Shown here: one piece after another, positions 7,619 through 14,334 of the stretch
Layout of the letters: the number at the start of each line of letters is the position of its first letter
Numbering within the stretch: position 1 is the first letter of the stretch
DNA from: an uncultured Collinsella sp.
GTDB taxonomy: Bacteria; Actinomycetota; Coriobacteriia; Coriobacteriales; Coriobacteriaceae
Assembly (NCBI GenBank): GCA_902493915.1
Contig: CABUQY010000028.1
Location: forward strand, 1-21,848
Reading direction: 5' to 3'
DNA: 21,848 nt
Position numbers and translations under genes: made by a program
The notes under the pieces: model-generated
Databases searched by the model: none
What the model was told of the DNA's origin: nothing
Seen by the model: only the letters and a program-made list of their open reading frames with translations

Positions 7619-7647
7619 TTGACTTTAGGTAACTAAAGTTTCATACT
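7619..7647 (+). promoter_or_regulatory. Candidate promoter of the cstA-type gene, with a small palindrome in the spacer
   Basis: TTGACT at 7619-7624 and CATACT at 7642-7647 are 17 nt apart, a good sigma-70-type match. The spacer and the end of the -35 box contain the palindrome CTTTAG-GTAA-CTAAAG (7623-7638), a possible operator. Transcription from here would give a leader of about 235 nt, which contains the short reading frame and terminator listed next. Confidence 0.7.
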
Positions 7648-7718
7648 CCTTTTCATCCACTGGGGGATGTGAACACGCACGGATCGTTCGCATCATGATT
7701 GAAGAGGATTTCTTAGAC

Positions 7719-7763
7719 ATGTTCACGCATCAGCTAAACATTATCAGCGTAGTAATTATCTGA
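7719..7763 (+). CDS. Candidate leader peptide rich in Ile and Val codons (14 aa)
   Basis: ATG 7719 opens a 14-codon frame, MFTHQLNIISVVII, ending in TGA at 7761-7763. AGAGGA lies about 10 nt upstream. Six of the last seven codons specify Ile or Val, with a Leu codon (CTA) before them. Two mutually exclusive helices follow (7766-7774 with 7782-7790, or 7786-7791 with 7798-7803), then an intrinsic terminator at 7815-7853. This is the layout of a ribosome-stalling attenuator for branched-chain amino acids, as known for ilv leaders. That it controls the downstream transporter gene is my inference. Confidence 0.62.
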   Translation: MFTHQLNIISVVII

Positions 7764-7814
7764 TGCGGGTTAGCACATACAGCTAGCCCGTACGATAACG
7801 GGCGGCTGATGAAG

Positions 7815-7853
7815 ATGAGGGCCGTCGAGCGCAACCGACGGCCCTCATTTTTT
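7815..7853 (+). terminator. Leader terminator / attenuator before cstA-type gene
   Basis: A perfect 13-bp stem (ATGAGGGCCGTCG at 7815-7827 with CGACGGCCCTCAT at 7836-7848) has an 8-nt loop and is followed by a six-T run (7848-7853). It lies between the Ile/Val leader frame and the transporter start at 7889, so read-through must be allowed for the gene to be expressed. Confidence 0.9.
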
Positions 7854-7888
7854 ATGTCTGGGAAGTTCTTTTTAGAGGAGGAAATGTA

Positions 7889-9775
7889 ATGAACGGAGTT
7901 TTGCTCATGGTTGTGGCCGCGGCGGTGCTCGCCTGCGGCTATCTGGGCTATGGCCGATGGCTGGCCAACAAGTGGGGCGTTGACAAAGAGGCCCTCACGC
8001 CGGCCAAGCGCATGAAGGACGGCAACAGCTTCTCGCCCGTCTCCGCCTTCACCGCGTTCTCGCACCAGTTCAGCTCGATCTGCGGTGCCGGCCCTGTTAC
8101 GGGTACGATCGTCGCCATGGCCTTTGGCTGGCTTCCCGTCGTGCTCTGGGTCCTCGTCGGCGGCATCTTCTTTGGCGCCGTCCACGACTTTGGCGCCCTG
8201 TACGCCTCGATGAAGAACAACGGCAAGTCCCTGGCTCAGCTCATCGAGAAGTACATCGGCAAGACCGGCCGTCGCCTGTTCCTGCTGTTCTGCTGGCTGT
8301 TCTGCATCATTGTCATCGCCGCTTTCACCGACATGGTCTGCAAGACGTTCATGTTCACCCCGGCCGTTGACGCTTCTGGTGCTGCTACCGGTGCCATCGA
8401 CTTCACCAAGTCCTATGCCGCCGGCTGCGCTGGTACCATTTCCATCCTGTTCACCTTCGTCGCTATCGCCTTTGGTTGGGCCCAGAAGAAGTTCAACCTC
8501 ACCGGCGCTGCCGAGTTCGTCACCGGCGTGGTCCTCATGGTTCTCATGTTCGCCGTCGGTATGCAGTTCCCGGTCTACCTGGATAAGTTCCAGTGGTTCG
8601 CCGTCGTCATGGTCTACCTGGTCTTCGCTGGCGCTATGCCCATCCAGATGCTCAAGACCCCGCGTGACTACCTTACTTCCATCATGATGATCGTCATGAT
8701 CGTCTGCGCTGTCCTCGGCATCGTCGTCCTGGGCGTCAACGGTCAGGCCACTATCACCGCTCCGGTCTTCACCGGCTTCTCCACTGCCTCGGGCATGATG
8801 TTCCCGGTCCTGTTTGTCTCCGTTGCCTGCGGTGCTCTCTCCGGTTTCCACAGCCTCGTTTCTTCTGGTACCTCCTCCAAGCAGGTCGAGAAGGAGCAGG
8901 ACGCCGTCAAGGTCGGTTATGGCGCCATGATCGTCGAGTCCTTCGTCGGCATCCTTGCCATCATCGTCGCCGGTATCATGTTCTCCGACATGAACACCGC
9001 CGGTACCGGCGCCCTTAACGCCGGTGTCGCTTCCACCCCGTTCCAGATCTTCGCCGCCGGCATCTCTCGCGGTATGCAGGCCTTTGGCATTGACGGCACT
9101 GTTGCCACGGTCTTCATGACTATGAACGTCTCCGCTCTGGCCCTGACCTCGCTCGACGCCGTCGCTCGCATCGCCCGCACTTCGTTCTCTGAGTTCTTTG
9201 CCCAGACCAACGACGCTCTGGCCGTCGACTCCAAGGCCGGCTACATGAAGGTCCTCGGCAACCCCTGGTTCGCCACGGTCGTCACCTTGCTTCCCGGTCT
9301 CGCCCTCGCCTTTGGCGGTTATGCCAACATCTGGCCGCTCTTTGGTGCTTCCAACCAGCTGCTCGGCGGTATGACCATGATCACCCTCGCCGTGTTCTGC
9401 AGGTGCACCGGCCGCAAGGGTTGGATGCTCTACGTGCCCGTCGCCTTCCTGCTCTGCTGCACTTTCACCTCGCTGGTCCAGAGCGCCATGGGCTGCATGA
9501 CCGCTGTCCAACAGTTTGGCTTCTTCGGTACCATCCCGGCTACCGCCACCACGGCTGCCGTCTCCGTCGCCGCCACCAAGGGCCTGCAGCTTGTCTTTGC
9601 CATCCTGCTGATGGTCCTGGGCCTCATCGTTGCCGTCAACTGCCTCAAGGAGTTCTTCGGCAAGGAGGCCGGCTCCATGCCCGACGAGGAGCCCGAGTGG
9701 TCCGAGATGGGCAAGGCCGAGTACGGTCGCGCTGCTGCTGAGGCCCCTGCCGACGCTGAGGCCGCCAAGGCTTAG
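7889..9775 (+). CDS. cstA: CstA-family transporter (carbon starvation protein; pyruvate/peptide uptake)
   Basis: A 628-aa polytopic membrane protein of the CstA family. The N-terminal GYGRWLANKWGVD, the segment SAFTAFSHQFSSICGAGPVTG and FGAVHDFGALYASMKNNGKS are typical of CstA and BtsT. Many hydrophobic helices follow, and the protein ends in an acidic, alanine-rich cytoplasmic tail (PDEEPEWSEMGKAEYGRAAA). E. coli CstA and BtsT (about 700 aa) take up pyruvate, and CstA has also been linked to peptide uptake; substrate here is unknown. AGAGGAGG 7 nt before ATG 7889 is a strong ribosome site. Codons are strongly biased to C-ending forms (GTC, TTC, CTC, ATC), more than in neighbouring genes, which suggests high expression. 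The gene is monocistronic, with its own promoter, attenuator-like leader and terminator. Confidence 0.93.
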   Translation: MNGVLLMVVAAAVLACGYLGYGRWLANKWGVDKEALTPAKRMKDGNSFSPVSAFTAFSHQFSSICGAGPVTGTIVAMAFGWLPVVLWVLVGGIFFGAVHDFGALYASMKNNGKSLAQLIEKYIGKTGRRLFLLFCWLFCIIVIAAFTDMVCKTFMFTPAVDASGAATGAIDFTKSYAAGCAGTISILFTFVAIAFGWAQKKFNLTGAAEFVTGVVLMVLMFAVGMQFPVYLDKFQWFAVVMVYLVFAGAMPIQMLKTPRDYLTSIMMIVMIVCAVLGIVVLGVNGQATITAPVFTGFSTASGMMFPVLFVSVACGALSGFHSLVSSGTSSKQVEKEQDAVKVGYGAMIVESFVGILAIIVAGIMFSDMNTAGTGALNAGVASTPFQIFAAGISRGMQAFGIDGTVATVFMTMNVSALALTSLDAVARIARTSFSEFFAQTNDALAVDSKAGYMKVLGNPWFATVVTLLPGLALAFGGYANIWPLFGASNQLLGGMTMITLAVFCRCTGRKGWMLYVPVAFLLCCTFTSLVQSAMGCMTAVQQFGFFGTIPATATTAAVSVAATKGLQLVFAILLMVLGLIVAVNCLKEFFGKEAGSMPDEEPEWSEMGKAEYGRAAAEAPADAEAAKA

Positions 9776-9814
9776 CCGATCGGACGGATTGAATCCTCCA
9801 TCTCTATGACTCGG

Positions 9815-9852
9815 AAAGACCGGGTCCGCAGAACGCGGGCCCGGTCTTTTTT
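9815..9852 (+). terminator. Rho-independent terminator after cstA-type gene
   Basis: A 15-position stem (9815-9829 with 9835-9849, one G-T pair) with a 5-nt loop is followed by T residues to 9852. It lies 40 nt after the stop codon. Confidence 0.92.
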
Positions 9853-9954
9853 GTAAAGAAGGGTGATGTCAGGGTGTTCTCGCAGATGTTTTGCGTGAAG
9901 GGCGGCGCGCGTTGTACCATATAGACGTATATGTGTGCATATGAAAGGGGCCCC

Positions 9955-12114
9955 GTGGCCAAGACGGTATATTCCGATAACCAACAAAATGTCGATGCTC
10001 TGGCTGAGCGTCTGAGCGGACAAACGTCGCTTTCTGCCGAGCGGGCCAAGCTGGTTGCCTACGACCTGCTCTGCCGCAAGGCGCTCAAGATCAAGTCGAG
10101 CGCGCTGGCGCAAATCTTCCGCTCCGTGGATAAGGAGTGCGATACCAAGGCGATGCGCGATGAGCTTATCGCGGCAAAGATTGTGACCAAGATCGAGGGC
10201 AGTGGCGTTAACGGCCGCCCGGCGTTCTATACCATCAATGCCGAGATGCATGATGCCCAAGAGCAGCCTGTCGAGGATTCCGTTGAGGTACCCGCCGCGG
10301 AAGAAACTGCCCCGCGTGAGCATATCGATACCGACGAGCTGCTCGATGAGCATGTCGTGCGCGCCTTTACCGCCAAGGCGGGCCGAGGCGTCTTTGGCGG
10401 AGGCGGAAAGCGCGATGCGCAGCGCCGCGCCCAACAGGAACGCTTCCGTCGTGCTGTGGCTCAAAAGGATGGGGCCGTTACCGAGGTTGTCGAGAACGAG
10501 CCTGTCGTCGAGCCGCAGGAGCCAGTGAAAGAGCAAAAGTCCGCTGAGCCTCAGGAACCCAAGCGTCGTCGCGGTGCGCATTTTAAGGCCGAACAGCAGG
10601 ATGTTGTGCGCGAGGCCGAAGATGCCGCCGAGGTTGCGGACGATTCCGAGAAGCCGGCCAAGAAGGCCTCAGACTCGTGTCGTCCCGGTCGCGGCTTTGC
10701 AGGTCGCGCGTACCCCGTAAAGCGTCAGGAGCAGGTTAATCAGGTTTCGGAGGTGCGGGCCGAGAAAGCCGTGAAGCCTGCCGAGTCGGAAGTTCGTGAA
10801 CAGAATCCCGTTGATGAGCAGGCTGCGTCCGATACGGAGACTCAGGGCCAGCAACCTGCGGTTGAACAGGCGGGGGATAGTACTTCGAGTAAGCCTCGCC
10901 GTCGTCGTCATCGTGGCGGTCGCGGCTCTAACGCTCAGGATGCCGCCGAGAATGTAGCGCCGCGCGACGAAGATGCGAAGGTGGATGCTCCGATGGAGCA
11001 GCCCAAGTGTCAGCCGGCGAAGGAGGACAAGCCCAAGCGTTCGCAGAAGCAGACGTCAACTTCGAAACGTGAGCGCAATGTCCAAGGCGATTCTAAGCGC
11101 AAGTCTCAGAAGAAGCCCGAGTCTGCCGCAGCAGATGCGACTGCCCAGCAGGCTGAGTCGACCACCCATGGCGAGGTTTCGGCGTTTGCCCTGGCTCGCG
11201 TTCTGGGCAGGCGGCTGCTCAAGGTCGTCCCCACGCCCACAGCGCTCTCCACAATTAAGGAACAGCAGACCCAGATCGTTAAGGTCGAGGGCAAGGACGG
11301 TAAGAAAGCTCCACAGCGTGCCCAGCACAACGAGATGTCCAATCGCAAGATTGCCGAGGAAATCGCGATCATTCAGGCTTGGATCGAGCAAAACCGCGGT
11401 GCCGATACTCCGGTTGCCTCGCGCCGTCAGCGCGCCTACCAGATCTTCAATGACGAAAAAGCTTTTGACGGCAAGCATGGCGAGCGCCTGATCAGGCGTA
11501 TGACCGAAAAGGGCATCAGCATGCAGGCGATCAAGGTCGCCCCCAACCATCCGGTGCACTTTACGGGTTTCTTTACGCTGGGCGCCGACAAGCCGTTCAT
11601 TATGGTCGAGAACCTGGATACCTACGACGAAATCGTCAAGCTTCTGCGTGGCCGCAAACATGCCAAGCTATTTGGCACTAAGGTGGGCGGCGTGATCTTT
11701 GGCGGCGGGTGCAAGGCGAGCGTCTCTCATGCGCTGGATGATTATCTGGCCGAGATCGGCTACCGCTTTAACTACGTCTACTACGTGGGTGACATCGACC
11801 GCGAGGGCGCGCGTATTGTCGAGCAGGCCCGCAATGCCAACGTCGTTGAGATTCGCCTGCATGCCGGCATGTATCGCGCCATGCTTGCCGAGCATAAGCG
11901 CCGTGTGAAGGCCGGCGGCGCGTGCGAGCCCGCGGCTGCCAACCAGGGCGTGCCGCAGAACCTGGCGGCGACGATTAAGGATTTGCCCATGGTTACGCGC
12001 GTGCAGTTCCGCAACGTGCTTCGTGAGGGCGGACGAATTCCGCAGGAGATTCTGATGACCGCCGACTATCGGGATGGCGACTCGGGAAGCTTCGACCGCA
12101 TGCTGAACAGCTAA
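9955..12114 (+). CDS. Uncharacterised protein: N-terminal winged-helix-like region, long charged linker, C-terminal JetD-like Toprim domain (DUF2220)
   Basis: 719 aa in three parts. Residues 1 to about 95 (from AKTVYSDNQQN to RPAFYTINAE) look like a compact, winged-helix-like domain. Residues about 95-400 are low complexity, rich in Glu, Lys, Arg, Gln, Ala and Pro, with basic patches such as KPRRRRHRGGRG that could bind nucleic acid. Residues about 410-719 match the C-terminal module of JetD, the nuclease subunit of the Wadjet plasmid-defence complex: ASRRQRAYQIFNDEKAF, then VENLDTY with Glu552, then YVGDIDREGARI with the Toprim Asp613 and Asp615. No jetA, jetB or jetC is nearby. GTG 9955, preceded by AAGGGG, is preferred over ATG 9931, which lies only about 10 nt after a weak -10-like TACCAT. 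The domain call is by eye; the linker suggests a housekeeping DNA or RNA role as much as defence. Confidence 0.6.
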   Translation: MAKTVYSDNQQNVDALAERLSGQTSLSAERAKLVAYDLLCRKALKIKSSALAQIFRSVDKECDTKAMRDELIAAKIVTKIEGSGVNGRPAFYTINAEMHDAQEQPVEDSVEVPAAEETAPREHIDTDELLDEHVVRAFTAKAGRGVFGGGGKRDAQRRAQQERFRRAVAQKDGAVTEVVENEPVVEPQEPVKEQKSAEPQEPKRRRGAHFKAEQQDVVREAEDAAEVADDSEKPAKKASDSCRPGRGFAGRAYPVKRQEQVNQVSEVRAEKAVKPAESEVREQNPVDEQAASDTETQGQQPAVEQAGDSTSSKPRRRRHRGGRGSNAQDAAENVAPRDEDAKVDAPMEQPKCQPAKEDKPKRSQKQTSTSKRERNVQGDSKRKSQKKPESAAADATAQQAESTTHGEVSAFALARVLGRRLLKVVPTPTALSTIKEQQTQIVKVEGKDGKKAPQRAQHNEMSNRKIAEEIAIIQAWIEQNRGADTPVASRRQRAYQIFNDEKAFDGKHGERLIRRMTEKGISMQAIKVAPNHPVHFTGFFTLGADKPFIMVENLDTYDEIVKLLRGRKHAKLFGTKVGGVIFGGGCKASVSHALDDYLAEIGYRFNYVYYVGDIDREGARIVEQARNANVVEIRLHAGMYRAMLAEHKRRVKAGGACEPAAANQGVPQNLAATIKDLPMVTRVQFRNVLREGGRIPQEILMTADYRDGDSGSFDRMLNS

Positions 12115-12122
12115 ATTCCGCC

Positions 12123-12259
12123 GGCCCCGGGAGAGCGGGGACACCGGCTTAGGTTTCCTGCTCTACAGTCCTGCTCACGACGGAGGCCACATTAAGTGGC
12201 CTCCTGTTCGTGCGGGACTCGCGATAAACCTAAGCCGGTGTCCCCGCTCTCCCGGGGCC
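12123..12259 (+). repeat. Core-and-arms hairpin element, copy C
   Basis: A perfect 34-bp inverted repeat (12123-12156 with 12226-12259) encloses a 69-nt core (12157-12225) of the GGAGGCCAC/GTGGCCTCC subtype. The left arm begins 8 nt after the stop of the JetD-like gene, in the same orientation. The arms share only short stretches with copy A (CCGG and AGGTTT). Outside the arms GCATGC occurs at 12098-12103 and 12278-12283, 19 and 18 nt from the stem, a hint of wider decayed symmetry. No T tract follows. Confidence 0.93.
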
Positions 12260-12400
12260 TGTGGTGGCTTGGTTGTTGCATGCAGCTCGCTTTTCGGAAC
12301 GGGGCTGAATTTGTTGATGTAAGGCGCTCTTGGTCGTTATGGGCCTGGGGCGCCGCTCTTTTGAAGATAGATTTTTGGGATATGCCTGAAAATCTGCTTC

Positions 12401-12465
12401 AACTTCTCGTCCTGCACGAGAAGTTTTGGCTATAACTTCTCGTGTAGGACGAGAAGTTATATACT
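12401..12465 (+). promoter_or_regulatory. Double palindromic operator over the promoter of the AAA_14/DUF4143 gene
   Basis: Two palindromes of the form AACTTCTCGT-5 nt-ACGAGAAGTT occupy 12401-12425 (spacer CCTGC) and 12434-12458 (spacer GTAGG). They are also inverted repeats of each other with a single mismatch over 25 bp and 8 nt between them, so four half-sites alternate in direction. A -10 box TATACT (12460-12465) touches the second palindrome, and the -35 region (12437-12442) lies inside it. Binding of a dimeric regulator here should block RNA polymerase. The regulator itself is not in the window. Confidence 0.8.
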
Positions 12466-12488
12466 CAAGCTGCCGAAAGGAGTATATG

Positions 12489-13859
12489 ATGGTCCCTACT
12501 GCTTTGAGTATTGCGGAGATTGTTGCTGAGGCTCGTGCCTTTGAGATTCCTCATGTCATTCATCGCGATGATGTCATCGGAAATCTTCCCGATCCAAAGC
12601 CGTTCAATCTTGTTCATATCATCACGGGTATCAGGCGCTGCGGCAAAACGTTCTATGCGTTTCAATGGATTCGTCGCCTTATCGATCGCGGTGTCGATGC
12701 CGAGCGTATCTTCTATTTCAATTTTGCTGATGACCGTCTTCGACCGGCGCCGGACACGCTCATGAGCGACATTTTAGAAGAGTATTGGCGGCAGGTTCCC
12801 TCGGCGCGAATGAAAGGCTGTTATCTCTTTCTGGATGAGGTGCAGGAGACTGATGGCTGGCAGGGCGTTTGCCAGCGTTTGGCGGAGCACGAGAGCGTAA
12901 CGCTTGTTATTACCGGATCGTCTTCAAAACTATCTGCCGATGAAATAGCGACGCAGTTTCGCGGTCGCTCGCAAGAGCACGCTATGCATCCGCTTTCATT
13001 TCGCGAGTATTGTGCGTTTCATCGCATTGAAACACCGGATATGTCTGCCGGTGCTGGGGTTCCAGCTGTTTCTCCGCGGCAGCGAACTGATCTGGATTCG
13101 GCATACGACCGTTATCTTATAGAGGGTGGCTTTCCTGGGGTTCAGGAGCTTGATGCCGGTTCGCGTATTCAGATGCTTCAAGCCTATTTGCGAGATGTTG
13201 TTGCACGAGATATTCTCGAGCGGAGCGGGCGCACGGATATCGCTCTTGCCAACCAAGTAGGGCTCTTCTGCCTTCGAAACACGGGTTGCGACCTTTCGGT
13301 CAACAGCTTATTGGATGCCTTAAAGTCTGTCGGATATCGAGCGTCATGGGAAAAAATCAACGAGCTCGTTCGCTTGTTTCAGCAGGCTCATCTCATTGGA
13401 TTGCTTCCGGAGTATTCAACTTCTTTGGCTCCTAAGACAACGACGACGGATAAAGTCTATGCCGTCGATCAGGGAATGGCATATGCAACATCGCGCGCCA
13501 ATCAACAGGATTTAGGAAAGCGTTTGGAGACAGCGATTTATGCTGAGCTCATGCGCCGCACGGCAAACGGCCGGTTGGAAACGGTGACTTCGTTTACGGC
13601 TCCAACGCAAGCGCGAGAAAAAGTCGATTTCTTGGTCGGCGACACTTTAGCATCGGAGCCATACGCGCTCTACCAGGTGACAGTCGATATGACGGCAGAG
13701 AAGACGCGCAGGCGTGAAGTCGGTTCCCTTGAGGTTGCTATGGCAAAGACCGGTATCAAGGATGCCAATATTATCACGCTGCGCGAGACGACCCAGATTG
13801 AAACGGAGCATGGCGTCATCGAGGTCATTCCCGCATGGAAATGGTCGCTTGGTCTGTAA
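12489..13859 (+). CDS. ATP-binding protein of the AAA_14 / DUF4143 family
   Basis: A 456-aa predicted P-loop ATPase. Walker A is GIRRCGKT (residues 47-54), Walker B is CYLFLDEVQ (111-119), and VITGSSSKL (140-148) and the HPLSFREY segment are typical of AAA_14. The C-terminal half is DUF4143, with YLIEGGFPGV, AYLRDVVARDIL and a nuclease-fold-like ending EKVDFLVGD...YALYQVT. Members are widespread and mostly of unknown function; they often occur singly and are strain-variable. ATG 12489 (6 nt after AAGGAG) is preferred to the adjacent ATG 12486; the frame extends upstream into the operator, which cannot be coding. Codon use is less GC-biased than in the neighbours (more T-ending codons), which fits later arrival by transfer. 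The gene stands alone. Confidence 0.88.
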   Translation: MVPTALSIAEIVAEARAFEIPHVIHRDDVIGNLPDPKPFNLVHIITGIRRCGKTFYAFQWIRRLIDRGVDAERIFYFNFADDRLRPAPDTLMSDILEEYWRQVPSARMKGCYLFLDEVQETDGWQGVCQRLAEHESVTLVITGSSSKLSADEIATQFRGRSQEHAMHPLSFREYCAFHRIETPDMSAGAGVPAVSPRQRTDLDSAYDRYLIEGGFPGVQELDAGSRIQMLQAYLRDVVARDILERSGRTDIALANQVGLFCLRNTGCDLSVNSLLDALKSVGYRASWEKINELVRLFQQAHLIGLLPEYSTSLAPKTTTTDKVYAVDQGMAYATSRANQQDLGKRLETAIYAELMRRTANGRLETVTSFTAPTQAREKVDFLVGDTLASEPYALYQVTVDMTAEKTRRREVGSLEVAMAKTGIKDANIITLRETTQIETEHGVIEVIPAWKWSLGL

Positions 13860-13903
13860 TGTGATGCCCGGCCCGACGGAGACGCACGGCACGATGTTGA
13901 TGG

Positions 13904-13961
13904 CCGGCACTTAGGGACGTTCCTTTAGTGCCGGCAGTTTGGGAACGTCCCTAAGTGCCGG
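13904..13961. repeat. 20-bp inverted repeat with a self-similar loop, fused to tRNA-like sequence
   Basis: CCGGCACTTAGGGACGTTCC (13904-13923) pairs perfectly with its inverted copy at 13942-13961. The 18-nt loop contains another AGTGCCGG, so the left arm can instead form a shorter hairpin with the loop. The right arm runs straight into GGGTTCGAATCCC, a tRNA T-arm-like sequence. No T tract follows. I recall similar motifs as frequent intergenic repeats in Collinsella, but only one copy is in this window. Confidence 0.8.
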
Positions 13962-13991
13962 GTTCGAATCCCTCCGCTTGCCCACAAGAAA
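13959..13991 (+). repeat. 33-nt direct repeat, first copy (tRNA T-arm and 3'-end-like sequence)
   Basis: The 33 bases here are identical to 14150-14182. They begin with GGGTTCGAATCCCTCCG, which equals the T arm of the tRNA-Gln at 14223-14297 read from the other strand, and continue with CTTGCCCACAAGAAA. No tRNA body lies upstream of either copy. It is best read as tRNA debris: either the 3' end of a lost second tRNA, or an inverted copy of the 3' end of tRNA-Gln. Confidence 0.8.
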
Positions 13992-14029
13992 GCACCCTGG
14001 GCTGTTATGGGCTCAGGGTGCTCAGTTTT
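13991..14029 (+). terminator. Terminator-like hairpin inside the tRNA debris
   Basis: AGCACCCTGGGC (13991-14002) pairs with GCTCAGGGTGCT (14011-14022) with one G-T pair and an 8-nt loop, then CAGTTTT follows. It would serve transcripts coming from the left. Just beyond, 14032-14047 is a 16-nt piece identical to the 3' end of tRNA-Gln (minus strand), so the hairpin sits at the centre of a decayed tRNA-Gln inverted duplication. Confidence 0.6.
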
Positions 14030-14149
14030 AATGGCTGGGACGGAGGGTTTCCGCGTCCGCCTTTAGGGCGGCCGCGCCCCGCTGCGTCGCTTCGCTCCTT
14101 GCGTGCTGCGCTGGAAAACGCTTCGCGTTTCCTCAGCTCCGCACCCTTG

Positions 14150-14182
14150 CGGGTTCGAATCCCTCCGCTTGCCCACAAGAAA
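14150..14182 (+). repeat. 33-nt direct repeat, second copy, next to tRNA-Gln
   Basis: Identical to 13959-13991. Between this copy and the tRNA-Gln lies the weak hairpin AGCCTC (14183-14188) / GAGGCT (14209-14214), flanked by A-rich and T-rich bases on both sides, so it could terminate in either direction. The repeat mirrors the tRNA-Gln 3' end: GGGTTCGAATCCCTCCG, then GCCCACAAGAAAAGCCTC on this strand against GCCACAGAAACCAGCCTC on the other. Confidence 0.75.
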
Positions 14183-14222
14183 AGCCTCCCGATCGGCTAT
14201 GCGTTCGAGAGGCTGGTTTCTG

Positions 14223-14297
14223 TGGCTGGGACGGAGGGATTCGAACCCCCAACAGCCGGCACCAAAAACCGGAGTTCTACCGTTGAACTACGTCCCA
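14223..14297 (-). tRNA. tRNA-Gln (anticodon TTG)
   Basis: On the minus strand a 75-nt cloverleaf starts TGGGACG and ends CGTCCCAGCCA, giving a 7-bp acceptor stem, a G discriminator and an encoded CCA. The D arm contains AGTTCAACGGTAGAAC, the anticodon arm CCGGTTTTTGGTGCCGG with anticodon TTG, and the T arm GGGGGTTCGAATCCCTC. The structure is complete. Confidence 0.97.
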
Positions 14298-14334
14298 ATG
14301 TGTGATGTTGCCAAAAGCAACTCGTCTAGTTTAC

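Noticed and set aside
7730..9511. 593-codon open frame on the minus strand, rich in Gly, Asp, Glu and His
   Set aside because: It is fully antisense to cstA and arises from that gene's strong bias for C-ending codons; no domain is recognisable.
9891..9920. TTGCGT...TACCAT as promoter of the JetD-like gene
   Set aside because: The match is weak; used only as mild support for the GTG start at 9955.
12311..12360. GGCGC/GCGCC hairpin with a short T run between copy C and the operator
   Set aside because: A five-base stem with a 20-nt loop is too weak to call a terminator.
13955..14305. 116-codon open frame across the tRNA region
   Set aside because: Its residues (RIPPLAHK, GFEPPTAGTKNRSS) are translations of tRNA sequence, a common false gene.
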